This document shows positions 54,232-62,440 of a stretch of 64,000 bases of DNA, in pieces. Numbering within the stretch: the stretch's first letter is position 1; every line of letters starts with the position of its first letter. The notes under the pieces are model-generated. The model saw only the letters and a program-made list of their open reading frames with translations, had not been told where the DNA came from and did not search any database. The DNA comes from Spirochaetota bacterium (GTDB lineage Bacteria; Spirochaetota; Brachyspiria; Brachyspirales; JACRPF01): assembly GCA_016214035.1 (NCBI GenBank), contig JACRPF010000004.1:62001-126000 (forward strand). Direction: 5' to 3'. The position numbers and the translations under genes were made by a program.

Positions 54232-54259
54232 ATAATACCACACTGACCCGGGAAGTCAA
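54232..54259 (-). promoter_or_regulatory. Promoter of pgsA
   Basis: Minus-strand TTGACT (54254-54259), 16-bp spacer, TATTAT (54232-54237). Confidence 0.7.
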
Positions 54260-54285
54260 TCCGATTTTTTGACCGCCGCTTCTTT

Positions 54286-55410
54286 TCAGTTATCCCCGGA
54301 AACCACTTGAGCATATCGTACGAGAGCGGTGGCGAACTGCCTGCCGAATATCCGCCATACCGACGCGCCGGGTATCGTCTGAGCCGACGGTATCCAGTTC
54401 GAATTGAGTTCATACACAACGCCGTCGATGCCGAACATGGAACGGAGCCCTTCACCGAACGTACTGCCGCCCGCACCCGCGGTGACGCCTTCCGTGTAAT
54501 AGGTATGTTTACGCATGATCGCATCAAGAATGGCCATGCGTTCGTCGAATCCCGCGTCAATGCCCGATGCACCGATATGCAGCATTCCGTAATCGTCATC
54601 ATGAAGGTCCATGGCGAAAAACGGTAGCGCGTTATCGATCTGCTTCTGCCTGAGCCACTCGATAAGTGCATGATTTTCCGGAACAAGAATGGGGTCGAAC
54701 GCGGCATCCTTGCCGAATCCCCGATTCAGATCATAGCCGTTTACATTGAACCGGGTATGCCCGCGCACCACGCCGTCCTTGGCGGTCATCGGGAGAATGT
54801 GGATATCGATACCATCGAGTATTGCCGGATCTTCCAAAACACCATCGATGATGCCTTCGATAAACCAGTTACCGCCCGCCTCCCATGGATGCGCACGACC
54901 GCGTATGAGCACGCTCCGTTTAGCGTGACCGTTGGACAGCGTTATCAGCTCAAGCGGACGGGCTTCAACTGTTTTCCCGATCACGGCAACCGATGCGCGT
55001 TTTTCTGCAGAGAGACGTGAAAGGAGCGATTGAAGATGCGCCGTTGTATACGGTTCGATGCGGGCGATATACACGGAATCGCTTCCGGGTGTGATCTCAG
55101 CCCGGAGACTTCTGTCAGACTGCTGTTCAAAATAAAAGGGCATCCATTTCAAACCGTCGGCAGAGTAGCAGTTCCCGATCTTTTTCGCGAATGCGTTCAC
55201 CCGTTTACCGCCGTAGATATTTTCCTTCGGCGGTATACGGAGCGTCAGTTTCCCCGAAATGCCTGAAACCCTGAAATGCCAATGTGTCAGCTGCCGGTTC
55301 GATGAGCCGTTCTCGTAATCATAGTTCGGCGATACGACGAGTTCGCCGTCCACCGCTTCCCAGTCCATCGGCGAACCGTTCTCAAAAGCGTGGTTCACAT
55401 AGAGCGCCAT
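54286..55410 (-). CDS. M14-family zinc carboxypeptidase
   Basis: 374 aa, no signal peptide. An N-terminal beta domain (~1-120) of the kind found in cytosolic carboxypeptidases precedes the M14 catalytic domain. Zinc ligands are visible as GRAHPWEAGGNW (His and Glu) and AMDLHDDDYG (His), with NVNGYDLNRGF carrying the substrate-binding Asn-Arg and VVYELNSNW the catalytic Glu. The N-terminal domain suggests the M14B/CCP-like group, some of which remove C-terminal glutamates, but the bacterial substrates are unknown. It lacks a strong ribosome-binding site (GGGA only). Confidence 0.82.
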   Translation of the reverse strand: MALYVNHAFENGSPMDWEAVDGELVVSPNYDYENGSSNRQLTHWHFRVSGISGKLTLRIPPKENIYGGKRVNAFAKKIGNCYSADGLKWMPFYFEQQSDRSLRAEITPGSDSVYIARIEPYTTAHLQSLLSRLSAEKRASVAVIGKTVEARPLELITLSNGHAKRSVLIRGRAHPWEAGGNWFIEGIIDGVLEDPAILDGIDIHILPMTAKDGVVRGHTRFNVNGYDLNRGFGKDAAFDPILVPENHALIEWLRQKQIDNALPFFAMDLHDDDYGMLHIGASGIDAGFDERMAILDAIMRKHTYYTEGVTAGAGGSTFGEGLRSMFGIDGVVYELNSNWIPSAQTIPGASVWRIFGRQFATALVRYAQVVSGDN

Positions 55411-55430
55411 AATAGATCCCGTATGTTTTA

Positions 55431-55458
55431 TTGCATTTTGCCGCTGTCATTGTACAAT
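55431..55458 (+). promoter_or_regulatory. Promoter of the ACT-paaK pair
   Basis: TTGCAT (55431-55436), 16-bp spacer, TACAAT (55453-55458), then AAGGAG eight bases before the ATG at 55489. Confidence 0.7.
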
Positions 55459-55488
55459 ATCGCATTACGTTTGCAAGGAGCGTGTTGC

Positions 55489-55890
55489 ATGCTGCAGCAA
55501 CAGTTATCGGTGTTTCTCCAGAACAAAGCCGGCCGTGCCGCGGAGATATGCAGGACCATCGGCGAGGCCGGGGTGAACATCGTCGGATTTGATATCGCCG
55601 ATACGCCGGAAGGCTACGGCATATTCCGCGTGCTCGTTGACGATCCGCAGACCGCTCTCGACATACTGCACACGCACGGCATCACCGTCACGAAGAACGA
55701 TGTGGTCGTCATAAAACTCGGGCATACGCCGGGAACACTCGGAAAACTGCTTTCGATAATCGCAAACGAAGGGCTTAATATCGATTACATGTACGCCGGG
55801 GCGGACAACACACTGGTGTTCCATTTCGATAAAAACGAACATGCAATCCGGGTGCTGACCGATGGCGGATACACCGTCGTGAAACAATAG
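55489..55890 (+). CDS. Tandem ACT-domain regulatory protein
   Basis: 133 aa from the ATG at 55489; the frame upstream is open only into the promoter. Two ACT domains: ~3-68 (LSVFLQNKAGRAAEICRTIG) and ~72-133 (VVIKLGHTPGTLGKLLSIIA). ACT domains bind amino acids and control enzymes or regulators. No catalytic domain is present. Genes for such proteins are repeatedly found beside paaK and indolepyruvate oxidoreductase genes, so it probably senses an aromatic amino acid for its neighbour. The ligand is inferred. Confidence 0.85.
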   Translation: MLQQQLSVFLQNKAGRAAEICRTIGEAGVNIVGFDIADTPEGYGIFRVLVDDPQTALDILHTHGITVTKNDVVVIKLGHTPGTLGKLLSIIANEGLNIDYMYAGADNTLVFHFDKNEHAIRVLTDGGYTVVKQ

Positions 55891-55918
55891 CATTTACAAT
55901 ACACTCAAGGCGTACAGC

Positions 55919-57220
55919 ATGGAATACTTTCAGAAAGACATTGAAACGATAAGCCGCGATAAGCTTCTGGCGCTTCAGGAAACCCGGCTTATAACATCGC
56001 TCAAGGCTGCGGCGAATACCCCGTTCTACGCAAAGAAATATGCCGACAGCGGTGTATCCACCGGCGATATCACCACGATAGACGCATTCCGTAAACTGCC
56101 GTTCACCACGAAGGACGATCTCAGATTAAGTTATCCCAACGGCATGTGCGCCATCCCCGACGAGGACATTGTCCGCATGCACGCGTCATCGGGGACCACC
56201 GGCAAGCCGACGGTCATCTTCCATTCAGCGCATGACATCGATGTATGGACCGACCTGGTCGCACGATCGCTTTTTATGGCCGGCATGCGCAAGCGTGATG
56301 TATTTCAGAATATGATGACATACGGACTGTTCACCGGCGGACTGGGACTCCACTACGGTGCGGAACGTCTGGGCATGATGGTTATCCCCGCGTCATCGGG
56401 CAACACGAAACGGCAGATCGACCTTATGACGGACTTTCACACCACCGCGATGCACATCACGCCGTCGTACGCGCTTCATTTCGCCGAAGAGGTGGTGGCG
56501 CACGGATTCGATCCGAAGGATCTCGGCCTTAAGTTCGCGGTCATGGGCGCCGAGCCCTATTCGCTCGCAACGGCAAAAAAGATAGAAGCCGCATTCGGCG
56601 TCCAGGTGTTCAACTGTTACGGACTTTCCGAAATGAACGGACCGGCAGTGGCATTCGAATGCCCGGTGAAAAACGGCATGCATATCTGGGAAGACAGTTA
56701 CTTCGTCGAGATCATCAATCCCGAAACGCTCAAACCGGCAAACCCGGGTGAAAAAGGCGAACTCGTGCTCACCACGATCAACCGCACCGCCATGCCGATC
56801 ATACGCTATCGGACGAAAGATCTCACGATGCTCTACGAGGAAACCTGCGCCTGCGGCAGGACGCACAAACGCATCGAGCGCATACTCGGCCGTACCGACG
56901 ACATGCTCATCATCAGCGGCGTGAATGTATTTCCATCGCAGATAGAACACGTACTCATGGAAATACCCGAGGTCGGCAATAATTATCAGATAGTCCTCAC
57001 CCGCGAGGGGCATCTGGATAAAATGCTCGTTAAAGTGGAATTGTATGAAAAGATATTTAAAGGCGATCTGTCGCAATTGCATACGATACAGAAAAAGATC
57101 GAGCATGAACTGAAAAGCGCACTGCTCATATCGCCGCGGGTGAAGCTCACCGAGCCCGGCGAGATACCGCCGTCTACCGGCAAGGCAAAGCGCGTTGACG
57201 ATCAGCGCGGATCGTTTTAA
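55919..57220 (+). CDS. paaK: Phenylacetate-CoA ligase family enzyme
   Basis: 433 aa, typical length. Adenylate-forming enzyme that activates an aryl acid, classically phenylacetate, to its CoA thioester. Motifs: P-loop-like ASSGTTGKPTVIF (~90), NCYGLSEMNGPAVAFEC (~240), YRTKDLTMLYEETCACGRTH with the zinc-type Cys pair, and the hinge RTDDMLIISGVNVFPSQIE. Context with the ACT protein is more like amino-acid fermentation to aryl acids than aerobic phenylacetate breakdown, as no other paa gene is seen. AAGG is eight bases upstream. Its stop shares four bases with the convergent ribE stop. Confidence 0.92.
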   Translation: MEYFQKDIETISRDKLLALQETRLITSLKAAANTPFYAKKYADSGVSTGDITTIDAFRKLPFTTKDDLRLSYPNGMCAIPDEDIVRMHASSGTTGKPTVIFHSAHDIDVWTDLVARSLFMAGMRKRDVFQNMMTYGLFTGGLGLHYGAERLGMMVIPASSGNTKRQIDLMTDFHTTAMHITPSYALHFAEEVVAHGFDPKDLGLKFAVMGAEPYSLATAKKIEAAFGVQVFNCYGLSEMNGPAVAFECPVKNGMHIWEDSYFVEIINPETLKPANPGEKGELVLTTINRTAMPIIRYRTKDLTMLYEETCACGRTHKRIERILGRTDDMLIISGVNVFPSQIEHVLMEIPEVGNNYQIVLTREGHLDKMLVKVELYEKIFKGDLSQLHTIQKKIEHELKSALLISPRVKLTEPGEIPPSTGKAKRVDDQRGSF

Positions 57221-57849
57221 TTCTCAAGCAGCTCGTTCAAATACGCATCTCTATTGCGTCCGGCCGCACCGGTAAGCCGTTCGACGTATTTTGCAAGAAT
57301 ATCGACTTCAATATTTACATACGCGCCCGGCGACAGATCAAGCAGATTCGTATGTTTAATCGTATAGGGTATGAGTACTATCGTGAATGTTGTCTCCCCA
57401 ACCGCATAAACGGTAAGCGAGACCCCGTTCACTGCCACTGAACCTTTTGTGACAAGATAACGCCCCCACCCGGTACCGAGCGAGAACACCGCATGCCACG
57501 CGTCGGCCTGTTTGGCAAGCGATACCAGCGTGGACTCACCGTCGATATGCCCCAGGACGAGATGCCCGTCAAAACGTCCGGTTGCCGGCATCGCGCGTTC
57601 AAGATTGACCGTATCACCGGTATGAAGCCGTTTTAGATTGGTAAGTTCCAGTGTTGCCGCTGTGGCGAAGAACGTGAACCCGTCCTTCCGCGCATCGGTG
57701 ACGGTCTGACACACACCGTTGATGCTGACACTGTCGCCGTTTTTGAGACTTGTGCAGAACGCCGTGTCCGCCGACACCGACAACGATGCTCCGTTGCCGC
57801 CGTGCGATGACTGGACACGGCCCGTCAGTTCAACGATGCCGGTGAACAT
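57217..57849 (-). CDS. ribE: Riboflavin synthase, alpha chain
   Basis: 210 aa. Converts two 6,7-dimethyl-8-ribityllumazines to riboflavin. Two lumazine-binding repeats: MFTGIVELTGRV with SVSINGVCQTV, and VAVNGVSLTVYAVG in the second half with IPYTIKHTNLLDL. Length is normal. Its ATG overlaps the last base of the upstream SurA-like gene (TGATG), and murI is coupled in turn, so murI-surA-ribE forms one tight operon. The other riboflavin genes are not here. Confidence 0.94.
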   Translation of the reverse strand: MFTGIVELTGRVQSSHGGNGASLSVSADTAFCTSLKNGDSVSINGVCQTVTDARKDGFTFFATAATLELTNLKRLHTGDTVNLERAMPATGRFDGHLVLGHIDGESTLVSLAKQADAWHAVFSLGTGWGRYLVTKGSVAVNGVSLTVYAVGETTFTIVLIPYTIKHTNLLDLSPGAYVNIEVDILAKYVERLTGAAGRNRDAYLNELLEN

Positions 57850-58775
57850 CAGCGCATTTTCTTGACGACCGCGCGCTGCATCTGCCGGTCAAGCCACGTG
57901 GTAAATTCGTCATTGCGTCTTTTCAGATACAGTTCGTTCTTTATGCGCGTCTTCACATCGCGGAACGCAACATCAGCGCCCTTGCGCACCTCGGTGACCT
58001 TGATAAACCAGAATCCGCTTCTGTCCTCTTTTATATCGCTGATGAACCCCGCCTTCTTTCCCCGGGCGATGAAATCCGGCGCGAACTCCGCCATGCGCTG
58101 CATCGGCAGCCAGCCCATGTCACCGCCCTTATCGCGGGTATTGGGGTCATCGGATAATTCCTTGGCAATGGCGGCAAAATCACCGCCCGCAGAAACCCGG
58201 CGGTACGCTTCATCGATAAGCTTGCGTTTTTTGCCTTTCTCGGAGAACGACATCTGCATCGGTGCGTTCTGAAATATCCAGAACACGTGCGCCTCATCGA
58301 GGCTCGTCTTGTTCGTTTTAAAATACTCCTCGGCGTCCTCATCCGAAGGCTCTTTCACGGTTAACACCATACTGAACAGATGCTGCATCAAAAGCTGTTT
58401 TTTTATTCCCTCGGCGTATATATCATATACGTTCTCGGCGCGCAGACGCTTTTCGAACTCTTCGGCAGTCTGTATGCCGTTCTGCTTTGCCACTTCGAGC
58501 ATCGCCGCCTTCAGTTCACTGTCGGCAACGACGATATTGTACTTCTTCGCCTGCTGCTTGAGCACGAGATCACGCACGAGCTCGTTGAGCACCATCTCGT
58601 CGGATATCACCTGCCCCGCCGCTGCGGCCTGCTTCTTGAGCGTGTCGCGTTTCTGATTGTATTCATACATCGTGACGGCATCGTCATTGACAACCGCGAT
58701 GACGCGGTCGATGACATCCGCCGAAAGTATCCCGGCGACAGCCAGTATGAGTAACGAACATTTGAGCTTTTTCAC
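57849..58775 (-). CDS. SurA-like periplasmic peptidyl-prolyl isomerase
   Basis: 308 aa with a signal peptide (MKKLKCSLLILAVAGILS). The SurA N-terminal chaperone part (~20-145: VIDRVIAVVNDDAVTMYEYN, LNELVRDLVLKQQAKKYNI) is followed by one parvulin domain (~150-265: HVFWIFQNAPMQMSFSEKGK, AKELSDDPNTRDKGGDMGWL). A helical end completes the fold. Probable role: helping outer-membrane proteins fold in the periplasm. It has a single parvulin domain rather than the two of E. coli SurA. Its start overlaps the murI stop. Confidence 0.88.
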   Translation of the reverse strand: MKKLKCSLLILAVAGILSADVIDRVIAVVNDDAVTMYEYNQKRDTLKKQAAAAGQVISDEMVLNELVRDLVLKQQAKKYNIVVADSELKAAMLEVAKQNGIQTAEEFEKRLRAENVYDIYAEGIKKQLLMQHLFSMVLTVKEPSDEDAEEYFKTNKTSLDEAHVFWIFQNAPMQMSFSEKGKKRKLIDEAYRRVSAGGDFAAIAKELSDDPNTRDKGGDMGWLPMQRMAEFAPDFIARGKKAGFISDIKEDRSGFWFIKVTEVRKGADVAFRDVKTRIKNELYLKRRNDEFTTWLDRQMQRAVVKKMR

Positions 58776-59554
58776 AGTGCAATCTCCTCGATGATTATAT
58801 CTGATCGTTTTAATATCCGTTTGGCGATCACCAGAAAGTTTTCCGACATATCGGTGACATAATATGAATGCTGCGGAACACCGGCTGATGCGACGATATT
58901 CCTGTCCGATAAAAGCTTTGCAAGATCCTCCGCGACAGCCGTAGCCGAATCGACCAGGGTAATCTTCCGGTACAGTTCAGCGATGGCGTCCTTGATGAGC
59001 GGATAATGCGTGCAGCCGAGGATGAGCGTATCGATGGACCCCACCATGTCGGCGAGATATTCCTTTATGATGAGCTTCGCGGCCGGATGGTCCTGAAAAT
59101 TCTCCTCGATGACGGGCACGAACAGCGGACATGCCTTCTGCACTACGGTGACGCTCAAGTCGCGCGCGGCAAGCGCTTCGGTATACGCGCCGCTTTTTAC
59201 CGTCCGGTAGGTGCCGATGACACCGACATGACGGCTCTTCGTGTGCGCAAGCGCCTGACGGGCCCCTGCATCGATGACGCCGATGATAGGAATGCTGAAT
59301 TTCGCCCGAAGTGAATCAAGCGCCGCTGCCGATGCGGTATTGCACGCCACGACAACCGCTTTCACGCCTTTGGACAGCAGGAATGATACGTTCTGTATCG
59401 AAAATTCAATAATGCTCTTCTTAGATTTGTTACCATACGGCACACGCGCGGTGTCGCCGATATACACGATGGATTCAGCAGGCAGAAGCTCCTGAATCGC
59501 CTTGACAACGGTAAGCCCGCCCACGCCTGAATCAAATACGCCGATTGATGACAA
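58772..59554 (-). CDS. murI: Glutamate racemase
   Basis: 260 aa. Supplies D-glutamate for peptidoglycan. The start is a TTG at 59554 with AAGGAG six bases upstream; no ATG fits. Both catalytic cysteines are present in VVACNTASA (~72) and LGCTHYPLI (~183), with IGVFDSGVGGLTV at the N-terminus. It is the first gene of the murI-surA-ribE unit and has its own promoter. The use of TTG should lower expression. Confidence 0.94.
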   Translation of the reverse strand: MSSIGVFDSGVGGLTVVKAIQELLPAESIVYIGDTARVPYGNKSKKSIIEFSIQNVSFLLSKGVKAVVVACNTASAAALDSLRAKFSIPIIGVIDAGARQALAHTKSRHVGVIGTYRTVKSGAYTEALAARDLSVTVVQKACPLFVPVIEENFQDHPAAKLIIKEYLADMVGSIDTLILGCTHYPLIKDAIAELYRKITLVDSATAVAEDLAKLLSDRNIVASAGVPQHSYYVTDMSENFLVIAKRILKRSDIIIEEIAL

Positions 59555-59578
59555 CGATAACTCCTTATCGAGAGCAGT

Positions 59579-59606
59579 ATTCTATTTGATTACGGAGAAA
59601 AATCAA
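59579..59606 (-). promoter_or_regulatory. Promoter of murI
   Basis: Minus-strand TTGATT (59601-59606), 16-bp spacer, TAGAAT (59579-59584). Confidence 0.65.
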
Positions 59607-59658
59607 GGAAATCGCGGGCTAATAACACTCTATTCTGAAACGTTGACAGCATCCACTA

Positions 59659-59735
59659 CGCGCATGGATGCGCGACAATACCGCAGATTTAGTCTTGCCC
59701 GCGATCGCTAGCGCAAGCGATGCTGGAGGCATCGC
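59659..59735. repeat. Palindrome island C (GGA/TCC-centred hairpins)
   Basis: CGCGCATGGATGCGCG (59659-59674) and GCGATGC-TGGAG-GCATCGC (59717-59735) lie in the gap between murI and the GNAT gene, with the self-complementary GCGATCGC (59701-59708) between them. The centres again contain GGA, as in islands A and B. Confidence 0.65.
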
Positions 59736-59899
59736 GAGAGCGACAATAGCTAGTTTCATATCAACACCCATGTAAAACCCAATCGTAGCAATTAGGTCAA
59801 ATGATTGAGTAACATCTCACACTATATGCTGAACACTGTATTCCATACATGCCGGTTCGTCCGCACTGCCGGTATTATGCATTTCTGCGCCTTAATAGC
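59736..59899. other. Gap before the GNAT gene end
   Basis: Moderately AT-rich sequence with stops in all frames; I see no gene, promoter or terminator that I can defend. Confidence 0.4.
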
Positions 59900-60361
59900 T
59901 CACCTCACCTTTAACTCCATCCGATAACCTTGCACCTCTGTGCCGTCATCGTACCGCCGGGTAAAGGCATCGACAATAACGAACCCTACGGCTGTGTAGC
60001 AGCGTATCGCGCGCTCATTATCCCGCCGCACGTTCAGATACACCGCATCGTAATTGAAAACCTTCCTTGCCGCACACACCGCCTGCATGACCGCACTTCG
60101 TCCGATGCCTTTCCCGAGCATACGTTCATCGCCGATCATTATCCCGAGGTCGTAGTGTACCGTGTCATAATGTAATTCTATCCACACGGCACCTGCTGCG
60201 GTTCCGTCAGCGGTGATGATATACAGCCGCCATTCATCCGTATTCGTCTTGAATTTCCTCGGCAGATACCGGCTCATATGAGCGCGGCAATGCGCCATCC
60301 CCCCCCACGCCTCAAGCATCGGCAGATCGGATTCGGCATACGGCCGCAGTTCAATGTTCAT
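59900..60361 (-). CDS. GNAT-family N-acetyltransferase
   Basis: 153 aa from the ATG at 60361 (MNIELRPYAESDLPMLEAWG); the much longer open frame upstream lies over the HAD gene and is not real. Acetyl-CoA-binding motif A reads LGIMIGDERMLGKGIGRSAV with the expected GKGIG turn, followed by VYLNVRRDNERAIRCYTAVG typical of motif B. The acceptor substrate is unknown; RimJ/RimL-like alanine acetylation and small-molecule acetylation are both possible. Its start lies 11 bases inside the HAD gene, so the two are coupled. Confidence 0.87.
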   Translation of the reverse strand: MNIELRPYAESDLPMLEAWGGMAHCRAHMSRYLPRKFKTNTDEWRLYIITADGTAAGAVWIELHYDTVHYDLGIMIGDERMLGKGIGRSAVMQAVCAARKVFNYDAVYLNVRRDNERAIRCYTAVGFVIVDAFTRRYDDGTEVQGYRMELKVR

Positions 60362-61070
60362 CGCAGACAATCCCGATAAACTCCCGCCACGAGCGCACCG
60401 ATATATGTCCGATATCGGCATCGGGCGTTTTATCCTGCGGATTATACCACACCGGCGTAAGTCCGGCAGCATGCGCACCTGAAATATCGACCGCAAAGAT
60501 ATCACCGGCATACCACACATCAGCGCGCGCACATCCCGTTTTGGCCACCGCAATATCGAAAATACGTTTTGCCGGCTTGCATATCCCGTATTCCGAACTC
60601 GCGACGATGAAACTGAAATATACATCAAGGCCATGGCGCGCAAGTTCCCGCCGGATTGTCTCTGAGCTGAACGCATTATTGCTCAGCATGCCGATGGATA
60701 TGCCCATTCGGCGAAGTGAATCGAGCATTGTCGCTGCATCCGGCATCGGGCGATAATCAGTGGCAGATTTCCAGAATTCCAGCTCCATCTCCTGCGGATC
60801 GACGGAAAATTTCATCTGCAGACCGTCGTAGAGCAGATGCTGGAACAGTTGTATCGAGAAATCGAGATTATTGTCGCGCAGCGGCATCATCAGCTCAGCG
60901 TCTATCCTGAGTGCCTCTTCTTTGATCCGATATTCATCGGCATCGTGCGGATTCGACGTGCACAACTCAAGCAGCCGTCTGTTCCCGCGTATATCGTCAA
61001 ATCCGTTCCCGGCGACAATGGTCCCGCCGAAATCGAATACGACCGCCTTCGGCGGAGAACGGTGTTTCAT
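60351..61070 (-). CDS. HAD-superfamily hydrolase with altered first motif
   Basis: 239 aa. Motif I is VVFDFGGTIV: the nucleophile Asp is present but the usual second Asp (DxD) is Gly. Motif II lies in SIGMLSNNAF, the motif III Lys in GICKPAKRIFDIA, and motif IV in VWYAGDIFAVDISGAHAAGL with its acids. The D-x-G form occurs in some non-phosphatase HADs and in dehalogenase-like members, so phosphatase activity should not be assumed. It begins seven bases after the cupin gene with no ribosome-binding site and overlaps the GNAT gene. Confidence 0.85.
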   Translation of the reverse strand: MKHRSPPKAVVFDFGGTIVAGNGFDDIRGNRRLLELCTSNPHDADEYRIKEEALRIDAELMMPLRDNNLDFSIQLFQHLLYDGLQMKFSVDPQEMELEFWKSATDYRPMPDAATMLDSLRRMGISIGMLSNNAFSSETIRRELARHGLDVYFSFIVASSEYGICKPAKRIFDIAVAKTGCARADVWYAGDIFAVDISGAHAAGLTPVWYNPQDKTPDADIGHISVRSWREFIGIVCDEH

Positions 61071-61077
61071 AATCGGG

Positions 61078-61428
61078 TCAATATACAGCCTTATCCACCA
61101 TCACCTTGTCATCGGGATTGTACGGTGCCTTGATGAAAAGCACGAGCGCGTCGTTCTGCGCGTGATTGACGAGTGTATGGCGTTCTTTCGCGGACAGTTT
61201 GATAACATCGCCCTCTTTCATCTCAACCGGATTGCCGTTCACCATAAGTATTGCTTCGCCGGAAAGCAGATGAAACGTCTCTTCCACTTCCGCGTGATAA
61301 TGTTCATCAAGCTTCTCGCCAGATTTCAGGAGTATTTTGCCCCACTCATAATATTCGCCGCGGAAAAAATATTTCACCCCGCTGGCGCCGTTTCGATAAT
61401 TGAGTTCGAACTCATTGATCTTTTCCAT
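61078..61428 (-). CDS. Cupin-domain protein
   Basis: 116 aa single-domain cupin. Motif 1 is in LDEHYHAEVEETFHLLSG (two His and a Glu as metal ligands) and motif 2 in KLSAKERHTLVNHAQNDALV (His). GGAG precedes the ATG. It heads a cupin-HAD-GNAT unit with its own promoter. Function unknown: small cupins can be sugar isomerases, dioxygenases or binding proteins. A CGGCGGA/TCCGCCG hairpin sits in the leader just before the ribosome-binding site. Confidence 0.82.
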   Translation of the reverse strand: MEKINEFELNYRNGASGVKYFFRGEYYEWGKILLKSGEKLDEHYHAEVEETFHLLSGEAILMVNGNPVEMKEGDVIKLSAKERHTLVNHAQNDALVLFIKAPYNPDDKVMVDKAVY

Positions 61429-61488
61429 CGCTTACTCCTCGGGCGGCGGATTCCGCCGAACTTTAACGCTGTACTTAAACCGGTATAC

Positions 61489-61516
61489 ATCGTAAATGTT
61501 TGCGTCATTTTGTCAA
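61489..61516 (-). promoter_or_regulatory. Promoter of the cupin-HAD-GNAT unit
   Basis: Minus-strand TTGACA (61511-61516), 16-bp spacer, TACGAT (61489-61494). Confidence 0.65.
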
Positions 61517-61561
61517 CTGTTTGATGACGCACCGCAGCATCTCCCCCGGTTCGCCTTCGGG

Positions 61562-62440
61562 TTATACGCCTTTGCCGGTCACGAGCGTTAGCATCTCGAC
61601 ATACCGCGCACGCGTCCGGTCGATGATGGCCGCGGGAAGCGCCGGCGGCGGGGGCTCTTTGTTCCAGCCGGTGGTCTCGAGGTAATCGCGGACAATCTGC
61701 TTGTCGTACGACTGTGGATTCTCGCCCGGGGTATAGGTCTTCGCATCCCAGAAGCGTGACGAATCGGGCGTACACACCTCGTCGATGAGAATAATCTCAT
61801 CGTTATAAACGCCGAATTCGAATTTTGTATCGGCAAGTATAACACCTTTGGGCGCCATCGCATGCGCGACCTTGAGATATACGCCGATGGATAATTTCGC
61901 GAGCATCGACGCCATTTCGGTGCCGATATTGTTCTTCACGTAGTCCATCGTGACGTTGATATCGTGTTCACCGTCAGGCGCTTTTGTCGACGGTGTGAAC
62001 AGCGGCTCGGGAAGTTTGTCCGCAAGCATAAGACCCGACGGTAGTGAAATACCGCTGACACTCCCCTTCTCCTGATATTCCTTCCAGCCGCTGCCGATGA
62101 GATATCCACGCACAATGCATTCAAAATCAATGCGCTTGGCTTTCTTCACAATGACGGCGCGGTCCCGGAGAATATCCGCATACGGTTTGCATTCCGGCGG
62201 AAAATCTGTAACATCTGTGGTGATCAGGTGATGCGGCACGCCGACATGATTGAACCAATGATTCGATATGCGCGTCAGTATCTTGCCTTTATCGGGAATG
62301 CCTTCATTGAAAATAACATCGAACGCCGAGAGCCGGTCCGTGGCGACGAGCATCAGATGCTCTCCCATGTCGTATATCTGACGGACTTTCCCTTCGTACA
62401 GTTTCTTAAGCTTGGGGAGGTCGATCTTTGTGAGGCTCAT
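61562..62440 (-). CDS. purC: Phosphoribosylaminoimidazole-succinocarboxamide (SAICAR) synthase
   Basis: 292 aa. Joins aspartate to CAIR in purine synthesis. YEGKVRQIYDMGEHLMLVAT at the N-terminus, the signature ECIVRGYLIGSGWKEYQ (~110) and LADTKFEFGVYND (~202) with ILIDEVCTPDSSRFWD are intact. It is of the longer (~290-300 residue) type rather than the ~237-residue E. coli type. Its ATG overlaps the stop of the YfhO-like gene upstream (ATGA), an unusual partner for a purine gene. Confidence 0.95.
   Translation of the reverse strand: MSLTKIDLPKLKKLYEGKVRQIYDMGEHLMLVATDRLSAFDVIFNEGIPDKGKILTRISNHWFNHVGVPHHLITTDVTDFPPECKPYADILRDRAVIVKKAKRIDFECIVRGYLIGSGWKEYQEKGSVSGISLPSGLMLADKLPEPLFTPSTKAPDGEHDINVTMDYVKNNIGTEMASMLAKLSIGVYLKVAHAMAPKGVILADTKFEFGVYNDEIILIDEVCTPDSSRFWDAKTYTPGENPQSYDKQIVRDYLETTGWNKEPPPPALPAAIIDRTRARYVEMLTLVTGKGV

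Noticed and set aside
60362-60676. Long N-terminal extension of the GNAT protein
   Set aside because: The added residues are the antisense-free second frame of the HAD gene and show no domain; the ATG at 60361 gives a complete GNAT fold.
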